NCBI GenBank assembly: GCA_028281205.1
Contig: JANQKJ010000047.1
Coordinates: 1-5,639, forward strand
Direction: 5' to 3'
Source: Gammaproteobacteria bacterium
GTDB lineage: Bacteria; Pseudomonadota; Gammaproteobacteria; UBA4575
Length of the DNA: 5,639 bases
The position numbers and the translations under genes are program-made. Below the pieces are notes generated by a model, which searched no databases, was not told the DNA's origin, and saw only the letters and a program-made list of their open reading frames with translations. This document shows, piece by piece, positions 1 through 5,639 of the stretch; the stretch's first letter is position 1, and each line of letters starts with the position of its first letter.

Positions 1-705
1 GCCTACTACAGAAGAAAATAACGGCATTAATATTCCGAATGCAATTAAAAACACGCCATATTTTTTCAGTGAGCCTAGCTGCATAGCTGCAATTAAGCCC
101 ATTTCTAATAAAAATATCGCTAATACACCTTTAAATAGGTCAAAGAATAGAGGCTTGATTGAGGCTGTACCCTCAGGGCCTGCAATCCAGCCAATCAGCA
201 ATCCACCTACCAGTAATATAATGCCTTTACCCAGAAATACTTCGTGACCCACGGATCTCCATTTAGTATCGTTTGAGAAACCACGCGCCAAAATAATGCC
301 GACAAGAATTGCCGGAATTTCCAACATTACCAGTAGTAACGGCATATGTTCTTCATATGTTATGCCTCTGGATTCGTAATATGCCACGGCAACTGCAAAC
401 GTACCGACACTCACTGAGCCATAGTGAGCTGCAATCGAAGCTGCATCAGGGCGTTTAAATTTTCCAACATAAAACAAAACTGGAAAAGCAATAATGGGAA
501 GAATGGAGCCCATTACCACTACGGCAAACATATCCGGTATTAAGCCTAAAGGTGACTGTTTTGCGAGCTCAATACCACCTTTCATGCCTATGGATATTAA
601 GAGGAGAATACTAACAAATTCATATATTTGTGAGGGTAACCTCAACTCAGACTTAAGTATTCCAGCTGATAAACCAAGTATGAAAAATAGAATTATGGGG
701 TCGAT
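1..705 (-). CDS. SbtA-like sodium-dependent bicarbonate transporter family permease, 3' part cut by window edge
   Basis: Reading the minus strand from 705 gives 235 uninterrupted codons that run off the left edge, so the C-terminal part is missing. The product is a very hydrophobic inner-membrane protein with about eight predicted helices in the visible part (approx. residues 4-18, 25-42, 56-80, 91-111, 122-141, 158-176, 186-206, 217-235). It resembles the Sbt_1 (DUF897) family, whose type member is cyanobacterial SbtA, a Na+/HCO3- symporter. Matching points are the IGMKGG segment after helix 2 (residues 39-44), the HYGSVSVGTFAVA core segment (94-106), a YEEHMPLL..LEIPAI stretch (117-132) and the FKGVLAIFLLEMG helix (191-203). 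The family assignment is from remembered sequence resemblance. Bicarbonate as substrate is inferred, because non-cyanobacterial members are little tested. The start is placed at ATC (705-703), since TGA lies in frame at 720-718, no ATG/GTG/TTG lies between, and AAAGGG sits about 7 bases upstream. The next in-frame candidates, TTG at 645 and ATG at 585, would remove helix 1 or helices 1-2. The gene could have a non-standard start or be damaged. Confidence 0.85.
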   Translation of the reverse strand, partial: MDPIILFFILGLSAGILKSELRLPSQIYEFVSILLLISIGMKGGIELAKQSPLGLIPDMFAVVVMGSILPIIAFPVLFYVGKFKRPDAASIAAHYGSVSVGTFAVAVAYYESRGITYEEHMPLLLVMLEIPAILVGIILARGFSNDTKWRSVGHEVFLGKGIILLVGGLLIGWIAGPEGTASIKPLFFDLFKGVLAIFLLEMGLIAAMQLGSLKKYGVFLIAFGILMPLFSSVVG

Positions 706-712
706 AAAATTG

Positions 713-718
713 CCCTTT
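713..718 (-). promoter_or_regulatory. Probable ribosome binding site of the sbtA-like gene
   Basis: The minus strand reads AAAGGG here, followed by a 7-base spacer (CAATTTT) and then ATC. It is the best purine-rich Shine-Dalgarno-like match before this gene, and its spacing points to the ATC at 705-703 as the translation start. It overlaps the in-frame TGA stop at 720-718 by one base. This site decides the start call, because no ordinary start codon lies nearby in the right frame. Confidence 0.5.
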
Positions 719-731
719 CAAAAAGTAATGC

Positions 732-761
732 AATACAAAAGATGCGAGTATCTTAAATCAA
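732..761 (-). promoter_or_regulatory. Weak candidate sigma-70 promoter for the sbtA-like gene
   Basis: On the minus strand TTGATT (761-756) resembles a -35 box, and TGTATT (737-732), 18 bases downstream, resembles a -10 box. Transcription would begin near 725, about 20 bases before the proposed start codon and just ahead of the AAAGGG ribosome site. Each box matches four of six consensus bases, which is common by chance in AT-rich DNA. The call rests mainly on position. Confidence 0.2.
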
Positions 762-877
762 TTACTCTAATATTGCTCACTCTGCAGCGTTGGCGGCTAA
801 TTTATATTGTCTAGATTAGATGTGTATTTCTTCTGAGCTATTCCCTAGATGCGATTAGAAATCATGCTTAGAAAATA

Positions 878-3800
878 TTAAGTCTCAATATGAGAATAAG
901 ACTTATAGAACTGTGTCTTAATGCGTGCACCTAATGATGAGCGTATTACATACAATGATGGCACTAATACCAATGTAATCATTGTTGCGAAAGCGACTCC
1001 CGCGGCCAGACTAATAGCCATAGGAATCAAGAATTGTGCTTGTAGGCTTTTTTCAGAAATAATCGGTGCCAAACCCGCACAAGTAGTCAGTGTGGTAAAC
1101 ATAATAGGCCTAAATCTCCGTTGACTGGCCGTTAAGACAGCATCGATTAACTCTTTACCTTGTTTACGTAAGCGATTAATCATGTCCATTAAAATTAATG
1201 AATCATTAATCACTACTCCAGATAAAGCGACGATGCCAAAGAATGAAAAGAAGCTAACTGGGAAGCCTAAAATTTTATGTCCTAGAACAGCTCCAACGAA
1301 ACCAATCGGTATCACGGACATTATAATCAGAGGCTGTGTATAGCTGCGTAATTGAACTGCAAGTAACACAAAGATCCCTAATACAGCAACAGCAAGTGCA
1401 CGTAATAGGCTAGCGAAACTATCTTTTCTTTCTTTTTCAGCGCCTTCAAATGTGTAAGAGAGGCCAGGCAATTCTGAAGCTAGTCTGGGCAATATCGTTT
1501 GCTGTAGCTGTGCGTTGATTTCGTTAGCATTCGCAATGTCGGGTTCAACTTTTCCTGTGACACTAACAATACGGCGACGGTTAGAACGTTCAATAGTAGA
1601 ATAACCGCGAGCTTCATTAGCGATAGCGACTGTTTGGAAGGGGACTTCTTCACCATTCTCAAGGCGAACACGCATATCATAAACACTGTTAAGGTTGCGT
1701 CGTTCTGGCTCGGAATAGCGAACTAATACTTCAATGTCGTCACGACCACGTTGTACACGTTGAGCTTCTTCACCATAAAATGCTTGTCGTACTTGGCGGG
1801 CTAAATTATTTAGAGTTAACCCAGCCGCCAAGCCTTCAGCGGTAAGGGCTAACTGCAATTCAGGTTTGCCAAGTTCAAAGCTATCACGGATATCTACGAC
1901 TCCCGCATAGTCACGTAAGATATTTTTCAAGCGTTCAGCCGCAAACAGTAATTGTTCAAAGTCAGCATGCGCGAGTTCGATATTTATATCTTCTCCTGCA
2001 TCTAGAATATTGCTGAAAAATGTCAATTGCGCGCCAGGTATATCACCTATATGTTCCCGCCAACGACTTTCTATTTCTGATGCGCTATATGGACGAACTT
2101 CTCCTGCTAGTAATTCAATTTTCACTTCAGCAAAATGTGAGCCACTTGAAGACTCCTCGCCGCCGCCAGGACCACCACGTCCAGAAAAGGGTGTAGAACC
2201 GACATTAGCTGAGATGTTTTTAAATATAGAACCTAGTTCATCAGGCAATTTTTGATCATATTCACTACGCGTTTTCTCAGCCATGTCCATCATATGTCTG
2301 ACAATACTTTCTGTTTCAGCGGCTGGTGTTCCATTTGGCATGCGTAATTTAGCAGCGATATCATCACCGTCAATAGAAGGGAAAAATACAGTTTTAATTT
2401 GTCCGCCATTGATAGCACCAAAGGTTAGCATCAAAGATGTAATTGCTACCGCAACAACTACATAAGGAGCTTTTAAAGCTAAACGTAAGGTAGGTATATA
2501 TATGTTATTAATTAAAGACTCTAATCCAGCGCGCAGCCTAGTTTGTACCCAGGGGATTGCGCCTTGCATATTATTTGTTTTCACATTTGAAAGATGGGCA
2601 GGCAAAATGAAACACGCTTCAACTAAAGACATTAATAAAACACTCACGACTACTAACGGTATGACAACTAACACTTGACCGATGAATCCACTTGTAAAAA
2701 ACATTGGTACGAAAGCGATGACTGTAGTTAATATTCCAATCGTGACTGGCACAATGACCTCATATAAGCCTTCAACTGCGGCTTGTTTGGGAGGTATACC
2801 TTGTTCGCGTTTCGAATAAATACTTTCACCAACGATAATGGCATCATCAACCACGATTCCTAATACAACAATAAATGCAAATAAGGAAATCATATTAATT
2901 GTGCCACCAGCAGCAGCAATTAAGATAAATGCACCAAGAAATGAAATGGGAATACCCATTGTAGTCCAGAAGGCAAGCTTTAGGTTTAAAAATAATACTA
3001 ATACACCGAAAACAAGTACTAAACCCATTAGACCATTGCGTACTAATAAGTCTATGCGACTGCGTAACACATCAGCAGAGTTTGCCCAAGTTGTGGCTTC
3101 AACACCATTAGGTAAAATTATATTTTCTACATAGTTTTTGACTTTTTCTTCAATATCTAATACTTGTTGATCACCTACTTGTAATATATCTACAAAAGAA
3201 GCTGACTTACCGTTAAATAAACTTAATTCATCTACCGATTCAAACCCATCGTTAATCGTTGCTACGTCTGCAAGTTTTAATATCGTGCCATCCGAATTGG
3301 TACGTAAAATAATTTGTTCAAAGTCCTGCTGATTATAAGCTTGATGATCTGTGCGTAATAAAATCTCTCCTGCTTCGGAGCGAATAGTTCCACCAGGTAA
3401 ATTTATAGAAAACTGACGTACAGCATCAGCAACTTCTCGAAAAGTTAGATTATATTTACGTAAGGACTTTTCGCTGACTTCAACACCAATTTCATAATCC
3501 CGCACACCAGAGACATTCACGATAGAAATACCATCTAATGCTGTTAAATCATCCCGTACTCGAAATGCGAGTTCACGCAACGTGCGTTCCGATGTATCGC
3601 CATATAATGCAATAGTAATAACTGGCTGGGTAGAACTTGTATCAACAATTTCTTCATCATCAGCATCTTCAGGGGGAAAATTTTGAATTTGTTCAACTGC
3701 TGATTTCACATCATCGAGTACTTCACGGTCGTCGACATTATCTTCAAGTTCAGCAGTGATTGTACCGGCACCTTCGGCAGCAACAGAACGGACTTTTTTG

Positions 3801-4054
3801 ACTCCTTCGATTCCGGTAACCGCCTCTTCAACACGTCGATTAATGCTTTCTTCGACTTCGTCAGGAGTGGAGCCAGGATAGGGAACTGTGACGCTAATCG
3901 TGCGCGGGTCTATTTCTGGAAAAATTTCGACTGTCATTGTTAATGCGGTAACAAGACCACCAATGATTAAAGATGCCATAAGTAAATTGGCAGCAACATG
4001 ATTGCGCGCGAACCATGTAAATATATTTCGTGAATTTTCCTGATTGGTATTCAT
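878..4054 (-). CDS. RND-family efflux transporter, inner-membrane permease subunit (AcrB-like)
   Basis: A complete protein of 1058 residues, the usual RND length (about 1030-1060). It would form a trimer in the inner membrane and export substrates from periplasm or membrane by proton exchange. The layout is classical: one helix near 18-38, a large periplasmic porter loop (about 39-335), helices 2-6 (about 338-485), helix 7 (about 529-549), a second porter loop (about 550-880) and helices 8-12 (about 884-1037). Family landmarks are FPEIDP (45-50), PGSTPDEVE (60-68), LPGGTI (219-224) and the helix-4 pair D403-D404 in VVDDAIIVGE, equal to the proton-relay aspartates of AcrB. Helix 10 reads GVVINDSLIL (946-955), where AcrB has its relay lysine, so Asn occupies that position. 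The helix-4 pattern fits drug/amphiphile pumps rather than CusA-type metal pumps. A Gly/Ser-rich stretch (624-639) lies in the second periplasmic loop. The start at 4054 fits the family N-terminus; no strong ribosome site precedes it, and the adaptor stop is 7 bases upstream, suggesting coupled translation. Substrate unknown. Confidence 0.96.
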   Translation of the reverse strand: MNTNQENSRNIFTWFARNHVAANLLMASLIIGGLVTALTMTVEIFPEIDPRTISVTVPYPGSTPDEVEESINRRVEEAVTGIEGVKKVRSVAAEGAGTITAELEDNVDDREVLDDVKSAVEQIQNFPPEDADDEEIVDTSSTQPVITIALYGDTSERTLRELAFRVRDDLTALDGISIVNVSGVRDYEIGVEVSEKSLRKYNLTFREVADAVRQFSINLPGGTIRSEAGEILLRTDHQAYNQQDFEQIILRTNSDGTILKLADVATINDGFESVDELSLFNGKSASFVDILQVGDQQVLDIEEKVKNYVENIILPNGVEATTWANSADVLRSRIDLLVRNGLMGLVLVFGVLVLFLNLKLAFWTTMGIPISFLGAFILIAAAGGTINMISLFAFIVVLGIVVDDAIIVGESIYSKREQGIPPKQAAVEGLYEVIVPVTIGILTTVIAFVPMFFTSGFIGQVLVVIPLVVVSVLLMSLVEACFILPAHLSNVKTNNMQGAIPWVQTRLRAGLESLINNIYIPTLRLALKAPYVVVAVAITSLMLTFGAINGGQIKTVFFPSIDGDDIAAKLRMPNGTPAAETESIVRHMMDMAEKTRSEYDQKLPDELGSIFKNISANVGSTPFSGRGGPGGGEESSSGSHFAEVKIELLAGEVRPYSASEIESRWREHIGDIPGAQLTFFSNILDAGEDINIELAHADFEQLLFAAERLKNILRDYAGVVDIRDSFELGKPELQLALTAEGLAAGLTLNNLARQVRQAFYGEEAQRVQRGRDDIEVLVRYSEPERRNLNSVYDMRVRLENGEEVPFQTVAIANEARGYSTIERSNRRRIVSVTGKVEPDIANANEINAQLQQTILPRLASELPGLSYTFEGAEKERKDSFASLLRALAVAVLGIFVLLAVQLRSYTQPLIIMSVIPIGFVGAVLGHKILGFPVSFFSFFGIVALSGVVINDSLILMDMINRLRKQGKELIDAVLTASQRRFRPIMFTTLTTCAGLAPIISEKSLQAQFLIPMAISLAAGVAFATMITLVLVPSLYVIRSSLGARIKTQFYKSYSHIET

Positions 4055-4061
4055 CTATTGA

Positions 4062-5231
4062 TTAAGAATCTTTGGAAATTCTTACTTCCATTCCTTCAGT
4101 CACAACTTCTAGATTGCTTATGATAACTTTAGTGTCATTTGCAAGATCACGTAGTAATATTTCTTTATTAGACCGGTAAATAATTTCCGGTTTGATGAGC
4201 CGCAGGCGATTATTGTTATCTACTGTCCAAATAATATTTTCCTGACGTAATGACGTTAATGGTATTGAAGTTACTTGTGAAAGTTTTTGGCTTTGTATGG
4301 ATACGTCAACGAATAATCCAGGGATTATTTTTTCTTTCAAAGATTCCGGTATATTCTCGGGTAATAACAATACAATTACACGTGCAAAACGCGATAATTC
4401 TTCCAGCTCGCTTTCTATACGGATCACTTCACCTGGTAAGTTATATAGTTTATTACCAACATTGACATGAATCTTCACTGGGCTTCCTGATGTACCTTTA
4501 GTTTCATTAGGTAATTCAATCCATGCAAGTTGGTTTACTTCAAGAGGAATAGGAATTTCAAAGCGTTCACTACTGTAGACGATACCAACTTGCTGATTAG
4601 CAGAAATAACTTCTCCAACATCAACTGTGGCAGATACAACGCGACCATCAAATGGTAATTTGATACGTGTGCGCTTTAGATCAAGCTCGGCCTGTGTTAA
4701 GCGAGCTTTAGCTGCTTTAACTTGAGCATACGCTTCGGCTATTTGTGGCTCTCGTCCAACTAATGTAGGCACTTTTTTATTTGGGTTTAATGCAAGCCAT
4801 TCTTCACGTGCAGCTTCCGCTTCAGCTCTTTCTAATTCAAGAGCAGTTTGAGCTGCTGCGACTTCTGCTTCGATTCTTGTTACTGCTAACTCGTAATCGA
4901 TGGGTTCAATTTCAATTAATGTTTCATTGCTTTTAAATGTACCACCAGCACGCAAATTAGGATGTATGTGAATAATTCTCCCGCCCACTTGTGGAACAAG
5001 ATTTATTCGTGTGCGTGCTTCTAGTGTACCGTTACCTTCAACAATGACCTGATCACTGGTTATTTCAGTTTCAAATATGCGTACTAAGGGAGCGTAGGTC
5101 TGACGTTCCACTTTTTGGGGCACCTCTTTGAACATAGAAGGTCCACTAGCGCCGATAAAACCAAACACTAAGATTCCAATGACTAGTAGAGGTTGTATTA
5201 TCCAGTGAAAAGCGGGAGATATTTTCTTCAT
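4062..5231 (-). CDS. RND efflux periplasmic adaptor subunit (membrane fusion protein)
   Basis: A complete 389-residue protein that would link the RND permease to the outer-membrane duct. It begins with two lysines and a hydrophobic segment (about 10-29) without a lipobox cysteine. The protein has no cysteine at all, so it is probably held by an uncleaved membrane anchor rather than a lipid. The first lipoyl half-motif is at 79-113 (VPQVGGRI, then a segment ending in LIEIEPIDYELA). An Ala/Glu-rich alpha-helical hairpin spans about 114-188, with its turn at the Pro/Asn/Lys-rich 149-162. The second lipoyl half follows (KLPFDGRV 191-198, VDVGEVI 203-209), then a beta-barrel (about 222-312) and a membrane-proximal domain (about 313-389). 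It sits 3 bases after the outer-membrane gene and 7 before the permease gene, the normal company of this family. The junction upstream reads TAG TAA ATG, and the only Shine-Dalgarno-like element is a weak GAG about 9 bases before the start, so translation is probably coupled to the upstream gene. Confidence 0.95.
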   Translation of the reverse strand: MKKISPAFHWIIQPLLVIGILVFGFIGASGPSMFKEVPQKVERQTYAPLVRIFETEITSDQVIVEGNGTLEARTRINLVPQVGGRIIHIHPNLRAGGTFKSNETLIEIEPIDYELAVTRIEAEVAAAQTALELERAEAEAAREEWLALNPNKKVPTLVGREPQIAEAYAQVKAAKARLTQAELDLKRTRIKLPFDGRVVSATVDVGEVISANQQVGIVYSSERFEIPIPLEVNQLAWIELPNETKGTSGSPVKIHVNVGNKLYNLPGEVIRIESELEELSRFARVIVLLLPENIPESLKEKIIPGLFVDVSIQSQKLSQVTSIPLTSLRQENIIWTVDNNNRLRLIKPEIIYRSNKEILLRDLANDTKVIISNLEVVTEGMEVRISKDS

Positions 5232-5234
5232 TTA

Positions 5235-5639
5235 CTATTGCTCAACAAGATTTTTGGCTGCGATGTACTCATATTCTTCAGCTAACCAATTTCCACCTAG
5301 AGCCAGATGTAAATCTACTCGTGCATTCCAATAATTTTGTTGTACTTGCAAAAGAGAGTCTTCTGCTTCTTGACGGCGGCGTTCGGTTTCTAAAACGATT
5401 AATAAGCTTTCTACACCTCGAGCATAACGGTCGCGCGATAGTGCTTCGGCTAAACGTGCTTCAGTTACTTGTTGGTTGACTTTAGTTAATCGTTCATTTA
5501 ATTTTTCATTTTGAATTAAAGCATCCTCAACTTCACGAATAGCTTGTAGAACATTATTCGCATAACTGTTTGCTTGACTAAGCATACGCGCTTTTGCTGC
5601 ATCGACTTCGGCACGCAGACGTCCCCCGGCAAATAAAGT
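5235..5639 (-). CDS. Outer-membrane efflux protein, NodT/OprM (TolC-like) family, C-terminal part only
   Basis: The frame is open to the right edge of the window, so the 134 visible residues are the C-terminal part of a protein that is normally about 450-500 residues long. An ATG at 5585 lies inside the conserved helix and is not the start. The visible part opens with TLFAGGRLRAEVDAAKARML, the outer-membrane-factor motif that begins the second repeat's long coiled-coil helix. It continues with QAIREVEDAL (32-41) and a long heptad-rich helix. Next come RYARGVESLLIVLETERRR (71-89), matching the family's usual (Y)xxGxxs(Y)LdvLdaeR pattern, and QVQQNYWNARVDLHLALGGNW (98-118), the typical end of the NodT/OprM group. 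It would form the trimeric duct through the outer membrane and periplasm for the pump encoded by the next two genes. Whether it is a lipoprotein cannot be seen. The gene ends with TAG followed by an in-frame TAA and then directly by the adaptor ATG. Confidence 0.95.
   Translation of the reverse strand, partial: TLFAGGRLRAEVDAAKARMLSQANSYANNVLQAIREVEDALIQNEKLNERLTKVNQQVTEARLAEALSRDRYARGVESLLIVLETERRRQEAEDSLLQVQQNYWNARVDLHLALGGNWLAEEYEYIAAKNLVEQ

Larger units (their letters stand above)
706..877 (-). other. 172-base noncoding gap between the RND transporter gene and the sbtA-like gene
   Basis: No convincing gene is seen on either strand; the open frame at 494-814 on the plus strand lies mostly antisense to the sbtA-like gene and looks like a shadow. 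There is no GC-rich hairpin with a T run after the RND stop codon, so read-through from the efflux operon into the sbtA-like gene is possible. Two weak promoter-like arrangements exist on the minus strand. One is TTGATT (761-756) followed after 18 bases by TGTATT (737-732), four of six consensus positions in each box. The other is a TATAAA box (806-801) without a good -35 partner. Two AT-rich 5-bp inverted repeats (739-754 and 797-819) are too weak to call. Confidence 0.5.

Noticed and set aside
739..754. Inverted repeat AAGAT-6 bases-ATCTT as a possible terminator or operator
   Set aside because: The stem has only 5 pairs, mostly A-T, and no long T run follows on the minus strand; expected by chance in AT-rich DNA.
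494..814. Open frame of 106 codons on the plus strand
   Set aside because: It lies mostly antisense to the sbtA-like gene, has no recognisable domain and a lopsided, unprotein-like composition; the minus-strand reading gives a clear membrane protein.
797..819. Inverted repeat CTAAT-13 bases-ATTAG downstream of the RND gene
   Set aside because: The stem is 5 bp and AT-rich with a long loop and no T run; too weak for a terminator and without a known regulator match.
740..854. Direct repeat AGATGCGA at 740-747 and 847-854
   Set aside because: An 8-base repeat seen twice in a short AT-rich gap is close to chance expectation, and no third copy or spacing pattern supports a binding site.
921..3134. 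Several short open frames (67-98 codons) on the plus strand and one of 68 codons on the minus strand within the RND gene
   Set aside because: All lie inside the well-supported 1058-residue RND frame and carry no recognisable motifs; they are shadows of its codon pattern.
4250..4465. 71-codon open frame on the plus strand
   Set aside because: It is antisense to the adaptor beta-barrel coding region and resembles nothing known.
878..5639. Possible heavy-metal (CusA-type) efflux system
   Set aside because: The permease helix-4 motif VVDDAIIVGE and the lack of methionine/histidine-rich metal-binding patterns in permease and adaptor argue against it.

Overview
The window is a compact stretch of bacterial chromosome in which every recognisable gene is on the minus strand. 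It is AT-rich (roughly 40% GC by eye). Protein style and the tripartite envelope pump indicate a Gram-negative bacterium, most likely a gammaproteobacterium. The genus cannot be told from the sequence alone.

Read in the direction of transcription (from high to low coordinates), the window first holds the C-terminal 134 residues of a NodT/TolC-type outer-membrane efflux protein (5639-5235, its start lies outside). A complete periplasmic adaptor (5231-4062) follows after 3 bases, and a complete RND inner-membrane transporter of 1058 residues (4054-878) after 7 more. Together they form one tightly packed operon for a three-part efflux pump spanning both membranes. The RND protein takes up substrate and is driven by proton entry, the adaptor bridges the periplasm, and the outer-membrane protein is the exit duct. 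The substrate cannot be read from the sequence. The RND transmembrane motifs fit the drug/amphiphile-type pumps rather than the heavy-metal type.

A 172-base AT-rich gap (877-706) without a convincing terminator follows. After it comes a gene in the same direction, cut by the left edge of the window (705-1). It encodes a multi-pass membrane protein of the SbtA-like (Sbt_1/DUF897) sodium-dependent bicarbonate transporter family.

The strangest point is the start of that last gene. The conserved N-terminus is preceded closely by an in-frame stop, there is no ATG, GTG or TTG between, and the only codon well placed behind a Shine-Dalgarno-like AAAGGG is ATC. This is either a rare initiator codon, a point change of ATG, or an indel in a T run. 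I see no rRNA, tRNA, CRISPR, insertion sequence or other mobile element. Apart from the sbtA-like start, this looks like an ordinary efflux operon rather than an undescribed system.
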